Source of the DNA: an uncultured Bacteroidales bacterium
GTDB lineage: Bacteria > Bacteroidota > Bacteroidia > Bacteroidales > UBA932
Length of the DNA stretch: 64,000 nucleotides
Assembly (NCBI GenBank): GCA_934725015.1
Contig: CAKVAS010000011.1
Location: 1-64,000, forward strand
Direction: 5' to 3'
Positions 40,870-49,442 of this stretch are shown here, piece after piece; position 1 is the first letter of the stretch, and each line of letters opens with the position of its first letter. The notes beneath the pieces were generated by a model. That model did not search any database. It was not told where the DNA came from and saw nothing but the letters and a program-made list of their open reading frames with translations. The translations under genes were made by a program, and so were the position numbers.

Positions 40870-41610
40870 ATGAGTGGGTTATTTTCAATAGATAAAGAAA
40901 CGCAGGGTATTTTCTCTCCTGGCAATGTCAGATATTACAATGGCACATTTAGCTTCGCGCAGCAACAAACTGCAGTCTATGCAGCAGAGAATGCTGAAAT
41001 GTACCTTCCTCATATAGACTTGTTCCAGATTACGAATGAGGGAGAAGTCCTGACTTATCGTAATGACAATGTAACTGATTCTTTCAGTCAGTGGAAAGAG
41101 TCTCTGCCAGATGATTGGTTTATTCCGTCCGTAAGCCAATGGAAGTTTCTCTTGTCCGAAAGGAATGCTTCAACTGTATCAGGAGTGGAAAATGCGAGGT
41201 TCATTAAGTGTACCGTCAGAGGAACAGCATGTCTCATGCTGTTCCCTGACGATTTTACTTTTCCGGAAAATGTTGAATTGCCCCCAAAACTTAGGATAAA
41301 CGACAAAGTCGCGGACTTCTCTAAATTGAAGTACGACTATGTCGCAATGAAATTTTTGGAAAAGGCTGGATGCATCCTATTGCCGGCAATCAAATGGGAT
41401 TGGGAAAATGACCCTCTGGACAGACACCTTCATGGGTATGATCTTCTTAATGCAGGTAGATTGACAACAGGTAATTATTGGGCATCACCAAATAAGAAGG
41501 ACGATAACAATTTCCATCATTTCATATTCTCCAGCAAGCACTGCCAGATTGGCTCCTACAGACAAGGACTGGAATATTCCGCTTTTATGAGACTTGTATC
41601 ATTAAGATAA
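40870..41610 (+). CDS. Protein with lectin-like (FISUMP/DUF1566-type) C-terminal fold
   Basis: The 246-residue product has the pattern WFIPSVSQWKFLLSERNA in the middle and NYWASPNKKDDNNFHHFIF with a final FMRLVSLR, which resembles the C-type-lectin-like domains found in DUF1566 and FISUMP proteins. It lies 7 bases after the WG-repeat gene, so they are probably co-transcribed. Despite the related fold it is not a DGR target: no sequence like the TR is present in it. Confidence 0.6.
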   Translation: MSGLFSIDKETQGIFSPGNVRYYNGTFSFAQQQTAVYAAENAEMYLPHIDLFQITNEGEVLTYRNDNVTDSFSQWKESLPDDWFIPSVSQWKFLLSERNASTVSGVENARFIKCTVRGTACLMLFPDDFTFPENVELPPKLRINDKVADFSKLKYDYVAMKFLEKAGCILLPAIKWDWENDPLDRHLHGYDLLNAGRLTTGNYWASPNKKDDNNFHHFIFSSKHCQIGSYRQGLEYSAFMRLVSLR

Positions 41611-41696
41611 GGGAACGATATACGTTATGGCAACGGAAATCGGTAAATTCATATAATACCGGACTATAAGTGAACAATATTACAAAACACGAACAC

Positions 41697-42206
41697 ATGA
41701 AAAATATATACAGAAATATAGGTGCAGACCCTTTGTATGGGTCTATGCGGCAGGATATGTGGCGGGATACACTCCGCGATTCAATAGCCGTGTTTTCTCC
41801 TCTGTTTGAAATATACACTTGCGCCTTTTTCGGAGAGGGAAAGGAACTTCGTACCAGAAGACTTTGCGGCTTGTCCTACGCTTTGTACAATATCGCTTAT
41901 TGTGCAAAAGAAGCTGAGCCAGCTCTTATCGAATTTCTCGTCCTGATTATTAGAAAACATATGTCACCAGATGGTGAATTTGATATCTGGCTTCCAGAAG
42001 AGGACTGTTTGAAGTATTTGGACTCTATAATGAATAATCCGGAAATTATGCGTGGTTTTCAGGAATTAAGTTCTAAGAAGGTTTCCCGGGAATATGATAA
42101 ATGTCCAATTCAGCAGTTTAGGTCTTTGAATTATTCTTTCTCGGATTTTATTGCTCATTGTGCAGGAAATGCCCCTTGGCCTGACTACGACAATGCGGTC
42201 AGATAA
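41697..42206 (+). CDS. Unknown helical protein
   Basis: This 169-residue protein (ATG at 41697; a GTG at 41670 is an alternative) is mainly helical (LCGLSYALYNIAYCAKEAEP, ALIEFLVLIIRKHMSPDGEF). It sits between the lectin-like gene and a large coiled-coil gene with short gaps, so it belongs to the same accessory operon. Family not recognised. Confidence 0.5.
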   Translation: MKNIYRNIGADPLYGSMRQDMWRDTLRDSIAVFSPLFEIYTCAFFGEGKELRTRRLCGLSYALYNIAYCAKEAEPALIEFLVLIIRKHMSPDGEFDIWLPEEDCLKYLDSIMNNPEIMRGFQELSSKKVSREYDKCPIQQFRSLNYSFSDFIAHCAGNAPWPDYDNAVR

Positions 42207-42225
42207 TAGACTTTGACAACTAATT

Positions 42226-43395
42226 ATGGCTACATTATTCAAAAAGCTGACAGAGAGTGCCCAGAAGGTCGCGAGTACGGCTCAGAAGGATGTTGAGGCT
42301 ACAGGTTCCGCCATTTCCGATGCTTCGGAGGGGCTTGGAGCAAAGGTCCGCGAGTGGAAGGACGAGCGGACGCAGCGGGAACTGGCGGTGGCTGAAAAGA
42401 AGTCCCGCGAGAAAGAAATCCGCTCCGGGTTTTATGAGGAAGACGGAAAGACGGTGCTCAGCACTCTTGACGGAATATGCGGGTGGCTTGAAGGCCTGAC
42501 AGGCAAGGTCTCCGGACCTTATTCCGAGGTCGTGAAGGCTCAGACACTTATTCTGTCCGCCATAAACTCGCCGGTAATGGTCCGGGTGCCTGTCGATAGG
42601 CTCATGAACATGCTGAACCGGGCTATTGAGGCGTCGGCCGAGGACGTGCGGAAGTCGGATGTGAAGGATGCTTTCGCAGCAATGTTCCAGAACCTCTTCT
42701 CATTCCTTGGTCTTAAGATAAATTATCTGACGGACAGGAAAAATGGCGAGGCCGGTGAGCTTGTCCGGCAGGCAGGGGAGGACCTGGCCGATTGCCTAAG
42801 GGGCATCGCAGGTGTGTTCGCGGCGGACAGCGGCATGGTTGTCGAGGTCAGAAACCCTTTCGCGACGGCTCAGGCGCAGGCTGATTTTCTGAAGAAAACC
42901 TTGTCAATGGCTAAGGACAGCTCTGACATTCGCAGGAAAGCGGATGACTATAGGGATAATCTGCAGGACACGTTCAACCTCTTCGACATTTATTCCTCCG
43001 CCATCGGCCCGTCGATTCTTTTTCACGGTCTGCTGTCAAAGTACCGGAGAGTCCTCGTTGAGCTCCGCAAGGCTGAACTCATGGCTCCGATAAGGAAGAA
43101 ATACAGCTCGATGGCCACAGAAAAGGCCATAAAGACCATAGGCAAGGCATTTGTGCCGGATTCAATCAAAGACCTTACAAACCCCGCAGGCTATGCCCTG
43201 AAAACGGCATTTCATGCTGCCTCTGGAATCGGGAACATGATTTCCGAGTTTCAGGAAAGCCGTGCCAGCCTCGCGGAGACAGAACGGCAGCTGAACGACC
43301 TCGACTGCGGCATCCCGGAGGTCAATGCCGTGAAGGAAGAGCTCGAGGCCTACGATAAGACCCTGCAAGCGATTGAAAATAAGTACATCGCGTAA
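42226..43395 (+). CDS. Unknown helical protein with coiled-coil ends
   Basis: The 389-residue product is helical and charged. The first 75 residues look like an amphipathic coiled coil (FKKLTESAQKVASTAQKDVE, REWKDERTQRELAVAEKKSR), and the C-terminus is again coiled (RASLAETERQLNDLDCGIPE). The middle part has FLGLKINYLTDRKNGEAGEL. No family is recognised. It ends 55 bases before the first 96-bp repeat. Confidence 0.55.
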   Translation: MATLFKKLTESAQKVASTAQKDVEATGSAISDASEGLGAKVREWKDERTQRELAVAEKKSREKEIRSGFYEEDGKTVLSTLDGICGWLEGLTGKVSGPYSEVVKAQTLILSAINSPVMVRVPVDRLMNMLNRAIEASAEDVRKSDVKDAFAAMFQNLFSFLGLKINYLTDRKNGEAGELVRQAGEDLADCLRGIAGVFAADSGMVVEVRNPFATAQAQADFLKKTLSMAKDSSDIRRKADDYRDNLQDTFNLFDIYSSAIGPSILFHGLLSKYRRVLVELRKAELMAPIRKKYSSMATEKAIKTIGKAFVPDSIKDLTNPAGYALKTAFHAASGIGNMISEFQESRASLAETERQLNDLDCGIPEVNAVKEELEAYDKTLQAIENKYIA

Positions 43396-43449
43396 TTGTT
43401 TATAATTTCTACGGTCGTAAAATTTACGGCTGTAAAATTTGTCAGTATT

Positions 43450-43546
43450 CCCATTTCCGAGAAATAGTGAAAAGAAATGGGGGCTACATATCCTCCAGCG
43501 ACAGGCAGCGGCTGACCTTGCGGTAGCGGTTCAGCCGTTTTCCTGC
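43450..43546. repeat. Direct repeat A flanking the AbiEii-type toxin-antitoxin genes
   Basis: About 96 bp nearly identical to 44762-44857; the core 43484-43537 (54 bp) is identical to 44795-44848. The core contains a hairpin (AGCGGCTGACC with GGTTCAGCCGCT in copy B). The toxin reading frame ends inside this copy. Confidence 0.8.
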
Positions 43547-44208
43547 CTGTTTGTGTAATTTTTCACGGCATCAATGATGTCGAGTTTGATTTCATCCCAT
43601 TCCACCCTCTCGATACATATCGGCTCAGGCCAGTTTTCAGCTTCTGAGAAGTCTGTCATCGCTGTCAATAATTGGTCTTCGTTATGTTCCCATGGATATC
43701 GTTCCTGATGAAGTTTGAACATTTCATCAAGGTCGCGGTTCTCCAAAAGCTTGTGTATGTCCCAAAAATCTTTTTTCCGTCCGCCTCTTGAGATTGTGTC
43801 GATTTTCATGGCAATAATGTCATCTATACTTGCCAGCCTTATCCCATCAATTATATCGGGTTCCCGTATGAACGGATCTGTGTACATGAGGTCGAGTTTA
43901 ATGCAATCGTCTTTTGAATCCCCAATGTAATAGCTTCTGCCGAAACTAACAATTGCTGTCGTATCCGGTTTCTCGAAATATGAATATCCGTCTTTCAGAA
44001 AAGATTCGAAAGCCTCATAGTCAAGACTTCCATAGCGGGCGTCGCTGAATAGATCAATGTCAACGGAAAGCCTGTGCCCAAATCTGAGACTGAGATTCGT
44101 GCCGCCAACAAGCAGAAATGGTTGGAATAGAGTGTCTTCCATCAGCAGGTGAAGCGTGTCCCGTAAAAGAGGTGTGACGGTGCCATAATTCAATAATGCG
44201 GAATTCAT
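43531..44208 (-). CDS. AbiEii/AbiGii-type nucleotidyltransferase toxin
   Basis: This 225-residue protein carries the minimal nucleotidyltransferase signature LLVGGTNLSLRFGHRLSVDI followed by DLFSD (Gly-rich loop and acidic pair), then KLDLMYTDPFI and SIDDIIAMKIDTISRGGRKK, as in AbiEii-type toxins of type IV systems, some of which modify tRNA. It starts directly after the antitoxin gene. The last residues (NRQENG) are encoded inside repeat A, so the normal C-terminus may have been changed by the rearrangement that made the repeat. Confidence 0.85.
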   Translation of the reverse strand: MNSALLNYGTVTPLLRDTLHLLMEDTLFQPFLLVGGTNLSLRFGHRLSVDIDLFSDARYGSLDYEAFESFLKDGYSYFEKPDTTAIVSFGRSYYIGDSKDDCIKLDLMYTDPFIREPDIIDGIRLASIDDIIAMKIDTISRGGRKKDFWDIHKLLENRDLDEMFKLHQERYPWEHNEDQLLTAMTDFSEAENWPEPICIERVEWDEIKLDIIDAVKNYTNRQENG

Positions 44209-44697
44209 CTATGAGTGTATTTTGTATTTGTTCAGGTTTCTATATTCTTCAAGTTCTGAAGGACTCATTTTGTAGAATCTTCCTATTTCATTTATTTCTT
44301 CCTTAGTTCCACGTTCAAGAACTCTCCCGATGACATATTTTTTATATGTTCCCCAGTCAATCCGGTCAAAATCGGTATCCCAAAATAGAATTCTCCTTAT
44401 GTTTGGAACACCATCCGCTGTTTCTGACGCTTTTTGTTCCTTGTGTCGGGCGATGTCATAGAAGGTCTGTAGAGTAAGAAGAAAACCTTCTTCATACCCC
44501 AATGCTTCATCTATTTTTATCGCCATTTCAATTGTAAGCCGACGACGTCCCGTTATGACGGCGTTGAGCGTCTGGCTATGCTCGTGTATGGACTCGGCAA
44601 ACCTTCGTTGGCTTAAATTCCTTCGCTTCAGTTCGCGGCTGATTATCTTCCCCGGGTGAATCCCTTTCAGCATCTGGATGTCTTGTGTCATATGCAT
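44209..44697 (-). CDS. HigA-like XRE-family antitoxin
   Basis: The product of about 162 residues has an XRE DNA-binding domain of the HigA/plasmid-maintenance type (IHPGKIISRELKRRNLSQRR, then SIHEHSQTLNAVITGRRRL) and a C-terminal extension that probably binds the toxin. The ATG at 44697 is chosen; the frame extends to 44724 but that overlaps the operator. It has no gap to the toxin gene, so the two are translated together. Confidence 0.85.
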   Translation of the reverse strand: MHMTQDIQMLKGIHPGKIISRELKRRNLSQRRFAESIHEHSQTLNAVITGRRRLTIEMAIKIDEALGYEEGFLLTLQTFYDIARHKEQKASETADGVPNIRRILFWDTDFDRIDWGTYKKYVIGRVLERGTKEEINEIGRFYKMSPSELEEYRNLNKYKIHS

Positions 44698-44700
44698 TGA

Positions 44701-44753
44701 TTTTGCAAACAGATTTGTTTGCAAAAATAGAAAGTTTCATTGGCATTCCCAAA
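44701..44753 (-). promoter_or_regulatory. Promoter and palindromic operator of the toxin-antitoxin operon
   Basis: On the minus strand TTTG (44753-44750) lies 19 bases before TATTTTTG (44730-44723), an exact consensus promoter. The perfect inverted repeat TTTTGCAAAC (44701-44710) and GTTTGCAAAA (44717-44726) overlaps the end of the -7 box and the start site, so a protein bound there would block transcription. The HigA-like antitoxin is the obvious candidate. Confidence 0.75.
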
Positions 44754-44761
44754 TCTTTTGC

Positions 44762-44857
44762 CCCATTCCCGAGAAATTGTGAAAAGAAATGGGGCTACAT
44801 ATCCTCCAGCGACAGGCAGCGGCTGACCTTGCGGTAGCGGTTCAGCCGCTTTTCCTT
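44762..44857. repeat. Direct repeat B flanking the AbiEii-type toxin-antitoxin genes
   Basis: Second copy of the repeat at 43450-43546. In this copy the hairpin AGCGGCTGACC with GGTTCAGCCGCT is followed by TTTTCC, so it could act as a terminator for plus-strand transcripts. Confidence 0.8.
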
Positions 44858-45204
44858 TCTTGAGAAAAACGCGACCTTTTCTTTCATGAGCGCAGCGTTA
44901 TATTTATCCGGATTTCTCTTTACTGTCCATATGACTTTTTCTGCAAATCGCCAAGCCGTTTTTGTCACTTTTTCCGACTTTTGCGGGTATGATTTTGTCA
45001 CTTTTTCTCTCGCACTGACCTTCCGTACCTCAAAGCTAAAACAAACAGCGAGACGGACGGAGTTCCACAGATGCAAGAAGAAACAGCGAGGCGGGCGGAG
45101 CGGAAGAAGGGTTGCAGATGCAAGGCGGATGTTGAAGTCAAAACCGCAGCCGCCTAGGCGGCTGTGAGGATTTTGACAAGACATCCAACGCCGCAGATGC
45201 GCCC
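44858..45204. other. Gene-poor stretch before uvrB
   Basis: Both strands have long open frames here, but their translations are low-quality (frequent Arg, Ser, Cys) and no start, motif or codon pattern supports a gene. The minus-strand frame ending in repeat B (…RLNRYRKVSRCLSLEDM) may be a degraded gene end. The only clear structure is the uvrB terminator. Confidence 0.5.
45138..45178 (-). terminator. Terminator downstream of uvrB
   Basis: The perfect palindrome CAGCCGCCTAGGCGGCTG (45147-45164) is flanked by GTCAAAA (45138-45144) and TTTTGAC (45172-45178). Read on the minus strand it forms a hairpin followed by a short T tract 27 to 67 bases after the uvrB stop. Confidence 0.65.
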
Positions 45205-47454
45205 TTATTCCGCTCCGCCCCCGTCTTTCCAGACTTTGAGGTACTGCTGCAGCGCCCACATCTCATCACGGAACCGCGCCGCCGCCTGGAAGTCCAGCTC
45301 GGCCGAAGCCTTCTTCATGTTCGCCTTGGCGGTCTCCGCAGCCTTCTCCACCTGGGAGCGTGACATCGAACGGATGACGGGATCCTGAAGGACGGCTGCA
45401 AGGTCGGCCTGGATGTAGCCGTCAACGTAGGCGCTGTTGGACTCGCGGGCGGCGTCGTGGCCGAAGCCTACCGTAATCCTTCCCTTGCCGAGGTCGGACG
45501 GGCTCGGGATGTACTGCGGGTCGTCGTAGGAGTTCGCCGCGCTCACGCGCCCGCGGCCGACATTCCCCTCTGTCGTGCCCGCAGTGCCGCGCCCTCCGGC
45601 AGCAGTTCCTCCAAATGCCCCGCCGCCGAATGCGGCCTTGCCAGACTTCTCCCCGCCATAGACACTCGCCAGCGCGTTGCTCTTCACCGCCACCTGCTTA
45701 GGCGTGATGCCGTGCAGTTTGTTGTACTCCATCTGCTTCGTGCGCCGGCGATCGGTCTCGTAAATCGTCTCCTGCATCGACTTCGTGATGGTGTCGGCAT
45801 ACATGATCACCAGCCCGTTCACATTCCTCGCGGCCCTGCCGGCGGTCTGGGTCAGCGCCCTGCCCGAGCGCAGGAATCCCTCCTTGTCCGCGTCAAGGAT
45901 GGCCACGAGCGAAACCGTCGGGATGTCGAGGCCTTCCCTCAGAAGGTTCACGCCCACGAGCACGTCGAACAGGCCGTTCTTGAAATCCTCGATGATTTCC
46001 ACGCGCTCCATCGTGTCGACGTCCGAGTGGATGTAGCGGCAGCGCACGCCCATGTTCGTGAAATACTTCTCAATCTCCTCCGCCATCCTCTTGGTGAGCG
46101 TCGTCACGAGCACCCTCTCGTCGGCCTCGGCGCGGACCCTTATCTCCTCAAGCAGGTCATCCACCTGGTTCTCTGTCGGGCGCACCTCAATCGGCGGGTC
46201 GAGCAGCCCTGTCGGCCGCACAACCTGCTCCACCACAAGACCTTCCGACTTCTCAAGTTCATACTCCGCCGGGGTCGCGCTCACAAAGACCTTCTGCCCG
46301 GCAAGCGCCTCGAACTCGTCGAACTTCAGCGGGCGGTTGTCGGCTGCGGCCGGGAGGCGGAATCCGTAGTCAATCAGCACCGACTTCCTCGAATGGTCGC
46401 CACCGTACATCGCGCGTATCTGCGGAATCGTCACATGACTCTCGTCGATGAAAGTGATGAAATCCTTTGGGAAATAGTCCATCAGGCAGAACGGGCGCAT
46501 GCCCTCCTTCCTGCCGTCGAAATAGCGCGAATAGTTCTCGATGCCCGGGCAATATCCCATCTCCTTAATCATCTCAAGGTCGTATTCCACCCTCTGTTTC
46601 AGCCTCTTGGCCTCCATCCCCTTGCCGTATTCCAGCAGCTGGTCATACCTCTGCTTCAGGTCGTCCTGGATCATGCTAACCGCCTTCGCCGAGCGTTCCT
46701 TCGTCGTCACGAAATTGTTTGCCGGATATATCGAAATCTCGTCGATGTCCTGAAGCGTCGCTCCCGAAACCGGGTCTATGACCGTGAGCCTGTCGACCTC
46801 GTCACCGAAAAACTCGATGCGCACCGCGTCCTCCCCGTAGCCGATGCAGACGTCCACCGTGTCCCCGCGCACCCTGAAAGTTCCTCTCTTGAAGTCGGTC
46901 TCCGTCCTCGAATAGAGTGCATCCACAAGCTGATAGAGCAGCCTCGTGAGGCTTCTCTGCTCGCCGCGCTTCACCACAACCGTCTGAGAATGAAAGTCTT
47001 CCGGATTGCCGATGCCGTAGAGGCAGGAGACGCTGGAAATCACAATCACGTCCCTGCGGCCGGACATCAGGGCTGACGCCGCGCTCAGGCGGAGCTTCTC
47101 GATTTCGTCGTTGATGCTCAGGTCCTTTTCTATATAGGTGTCGGTCGTGGGGATATATGCCTCCGGCTGATAGTAGTCGTAGTAGGAGACGAAATATTCG
47201 ACGGCGTTGTTCGGAAAGAACGACTTGAACTCGCCGTAGAGCTGGGCCGCGAGGGTCTTGTTGTGGCTGAGAATCAGTGCCGGACGCTGGAGCCTCTCGA
47301 TTACGTTCGCCATCGTGAACGTCTTTCCCGACCCCGTCACTCCGAGCAGCGTCACCGCATCGACACCCTGATTCAGTGCCCTGCATATCCCGTCAATCGC
47401 CCCCGGCTGGTCTCCCGAAGGCTTGTATTCCGAAACAATCCTGAACTTGTTCAT
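45205..47454 (-). CDS. uvrB: UvrB, excinuclease ABC subunit B
   Basis: This 749-residue protein is the damage-verifying helicase-like subunit of nucleotide excision repair. It shows GVTGSGKTFTMANVI (P-loop), the beta-hairpin region YYDYYQPEAYIPTTDTYIEK, DESHV, the C-terminal helicase motifs (VGVNLLREGLDIPTVSLVAI, QTAGRAARN) and the C-terminal UVR motif (KANMKKASAELDFQAAARFR). It is longer than the usual 660 to 680 residues because of a Gly/Ala-rich insert (about 610-665) before the UVR motif. The start at 47454 (MNKFRIVSEYKPSGDQ) matches the family N-terminus; the frame continues 27 codons upstream. Confidence 0.96.
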   Translation of the reverse strand: MNKFRIVSEYKPSGDQPGAIDGICRALNQGVDAVTLLGVTGSGKTFTMANVIERLQRPALILSHNKTLAAQLYGEFKSFFPNNAVEYFVSYYDYYQPEAYIPTTDTYIEKDLSINDEIEKLRLSAASALMSGRRDVIVISSVSCLYGIGNPEDFHSQTVVVKRGEQRSLTRLLYQLVDALYSRTETDFKRGTFRVRGDTVDVCIGYGEDAVRIEFFGDEVDRLTVIDPVSGATLQDIDEISIYPANNFVTTKERSAKAVSMIQDDLKQRYDQLLEYGKGMEAKRLKQRVEYDLEMIKEMGYCPGIENYSRYFDGRKEGMRPFCLMDYFPKDFITFIDESHVTIPQIRAMYGGDHSRKSVLIDYGFRLPAAADNRPLKFDEFEALAGQKVFVSATPAEYELEKSEGLVVEQVVRPTGLLDPPIEVRPTENQVDDLLEEIRVRAEADERVLVTTLTKRMAEEIEKYFTNMGVRCRYIHSDVDTMERVEIIEDFKNGLFDVLVGVNLLREGLDIPTVSLVAILDADKEGFLRSGRALTQTAGRAARNVNGLVIMYADTITKSMQETIYETDRRRTKQMEYNKLHGITPKQVAVKSNALASVYGGEKSGKAAFGGGAFGGTAAGGRGTAGTTEGNVGRGRVSAANSYDDPQYIPSPSDLGKGRITVGFGHDAARESNSAYVDGYIQADLAAVLQDPVIRSMSRSQVEKAAETAKANMKKASAELDFQAAARFRDEMWALQQYLKVWKDGGGAE

Positions 47455-47609
47455 CTCAATACTGTTCAAACATGAAAATTCTTCTTTGTTCACGCATGCA
47501 TTCCCGGAACTTCGGAGGCATATCCCATGTTCCACAAATCAGCGAGAACGCGAAGTTAATTCTTTGTGTGCAAATTTTATGCATATTTCTGAATTTGAAA
47601 AATATTTTC

Positions 47610-47617
47610 TAACTTTG
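47610..47617 (+). promoter_or_regulatory. Promoter (-7 box) of the Fe-S scaffold operon
   Basis: TAACTTTG with a less clear upstream box (TTTG at 47594 is too close). It leaves a leader of about 75 bases before the ATG at 47700, and drives the two-gene operon that follows. Confidence 0.55.
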
Positions 47618-47699
47618 CCGTGTTAAGCGGACTTGTTCCGTAGTTGTTGATTTGGACTGTATGTAAAGTCTTAAAAGCTAAACAATTATAAGTAAGTTT

Positions 47700-48401
47700 A
47701 TGATTTATTCACATGAAGTGCAGCAGATGTGCTGCGTCGCGAAGGGTCCGAACCACGGCCCCGCTCCAATCCCTGAAGAGGGAAAATGGGTAAAAGCTAA
47801 AGAAGTTACCGACATTTCCGGCCTTACTCACGGCGTCGGCTGGTGCGCTCCGCAGCAGGGTGCCTGCAAGCTTACGCTCAACGTGAAGGACGGCATCATC
47901 CAGGAGGCTCTCATCGAGACCATCGGATGCTCCGGAATGACCCACTCCGCAGCCATGGCGGCCGAGATTCTTCCGGGCAAGACCATTCTCGAGGCGCTCA
48001 ACACGGACCTCGTCTGCGATGCCATCAACACGGCGATGCGCGAACTTTTCCTCCAGATTGTCTATGGACGTACCCAGTCCGCCTTCTCGGAGGGCGGTCT
48101 CATGATCGGCGCCGGACTTGAGGACCTCGGAAAGGGACTCCGCAGCCAGGTAGGCACGCTCTACGGCACGCTCGCCAAGGGCCCGCGCTACCTTGAGATG
48201 GCCGAGGGCTACATCAAGACCATCGCGCTCGACAAGGACGACCAGATTTGCGGCTATGAGTTCGTCCACATGGGCAAGTTCATGGATCTTGTGAAGAAGG
48301 GGGTCGATGCAAACGAGGCTCTCAAGCAGGTGACGGGGTCTTACGGACGCTTTACCAAGGAGGCCGGTGCAGTCAAATATGTTGATCCACGTAAAGAATA
48401 A
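47700..48401 (+). CDS. IscU/NifU-like iron-sulfur cluster assembly scaffold protein
   Basis: The 233-residue product has the NifU N-terminal-like pattern: GVGWCAPQQGACKLTLNVKD and EALIETIGCSGMTHSAAMAA contain conserved cysteines that would hold a nascent cluster. It is longer than IscU and has an added C-terminal region (VKKGVDANEALKQVTGSYGR). It lies 12 bases before the GGGtGRT gene; this pairing is a recurrent one in Bacteroidetes and Firmicutes, as far as I know, and suggests a joint role in cluster delivery. Confidence 0.85.
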   Translation: MIYSHEVQQMCCVAKGPNHGPAPIPEEGKWVKAKEVTDISGLTHGVGWCAPQQGACKLTLNVKDGIIQEALIETIGCSGMTHSAAMAAEILPGKTILEALNTDLVCDAINTAMRELFLQIVYGRTQSAFSEGGLMIGAGLEDLGKGLRSQVGTLYGTLAKGPRYLEMAEGYIKTIALDKDDQICGYEFVHMGKFMDLVKKGVDANEALKQVTGSYGRFTKEAGAVKYVDPRKE

Positions 48402-48413
48402 GGAGAAAAGACA

Positions 48414-49424
48414 ATGATAAGAGAAGTTAAGTTCGAAAGCCAGGATCGTCGTATCAAACAGATACTCGCTGTCCTCAACGAAAACGGCATCAAGGATATT
48501 GAAGAGGCCAACGCCATCTGCGACAAGTACGGTCTCGATCCTTACAAGACCTGCGAAGACACACAGCCAATCTGCTTCGAGAACGCGAAGTGGGCTTATG
48601 TTGTCGGCTCCGCAATCGCTCTTAAGAAAGGCTGCAGGAACGCCGCTGAGGCCGCTGAGGCAATCGGTCTGGGTCTTCAGTCGTTCTGCATTCCGGGTTC
48701 TGTCGCCGATGACCGCAAGGTAGGTCTCGGACACGGCAACCTCGCCGCCATGCTTCTCCGCGAGGAGACTAAGTGCTTCGCGTTCCTCGCGGGACACGAG
48801 TCATTCGCGGCCGCAGAGGGTGCCATCAAGATTGCGGCAAAGGCGGACAAGGTTCGTAAGGAGCCTCTCCGCTGCATCCTCAACGGTCTCGGAAAGGATG
48901 CCGCTCAGATTATTTCCCGCATCAACGGCTTCACATATGTGCAGACCAAGTTCGACTATTTCACAGGCAAGCTTGAGATTGTCCGTGAAATCGCCTACAG
49001 CGACGGTCCCCGCGCAAAGGTGAAGTGCTACGGAGCCGATGACGTGCGCGAGGGCGTGGCAATCATGTGGCACGAGGGCGTTGACGTTTCCATCACAGGA
49101 AACTCCACCAACCCTACACGTTTCCAGCACCCTGTCGCAGGAACATATAAGAAGGAGCGCATCCTCGCCGGCAAACCGTATTTCTCAGTCGCGTCCGGCG
49201 GCGGCACCGGCCGTACTCTTCATCCGGACAATATGGCTGCCGGCCCGGCTTCATACGGAATGACCGACACTATGGGACGTATGCACTCTGACGCGCAGTT
49301 CGCGGGTTCTTCATCCGTTCCGGCTCACGTCGAGATGATGGGCTTCCTCGGAATCGGCAACAACCCTATGGTGGGCTGCACGGTGGCCTGCGCTGTGGAT
49401 GTTGCGACCGCATTGAACAAATAA
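48414..49424 (+). CDS. GGGtGRT-family protein
   Basis: This 336-residue protein is named for its motif VASGGGTGRTLHP at about residues 263-275. Other conserved parts are the N-terminal IKQILAVLNENGIKDIEEAN and the C-terminal MGFLGIGNNPMVGCTVACAV, with cysteines that may bind metal. The biochemical role of the family is not established; the neighbouring scaffold gene suggests iron-sulfur metabolism. Confidence 0.88.
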   Translation: MIREVKFESQDRRIKQILAVLNENGIKDIEEANAICDKYGLDPYKTCEDTQPICFENAKWAYVVGSAIALKKGCRNAAEAAEAIGLGLQSFCIPGSVADDRKVGLGHGNLAAMLLREETKCFAFLAGHESFAAAEGAIKIAAKADKVRKEPLRCILNGLGKDAAQIISRINGFTYVQTKFDYFTGKLEIVREIAYSDGPRAKVKCYGADDVREGVAIMWHEGVDVSITGNSTNPTRFQHPVAGTYKKERILAGKPYFSVASGGGTGRTLHPDNMAAGPASYGMTDTMGRMHSDAQFAGSSSVPAHVEMMGFLGIGNNPMVGCTVACAVDVATALNK

Positions 49425-49442
49425 TTTAAAACATTTGATATC

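Noticed and set aside
40870..41610. Possible second DGR target, because the protein has a lectin-like C-terminus
   Set aside because: No stretch of it resembles the TR at 29985-30107, and it lies outside the prophage.
45138..45178. Palindrome near uvrB as a recombination or attachment site
   Set aside because: Its place just behind the uvrB stop and the short T tract on the minus strand are explained by a terminator.
44795..45259. A 154-codon minus-strand frame ending in repeat B
   Set aside because: Most of the translation is low-quality (Arg, Cys, Ser-rich) and it starts inside the uvrB 3' end. Only the last 20 to 30 codons could be a real gene end.
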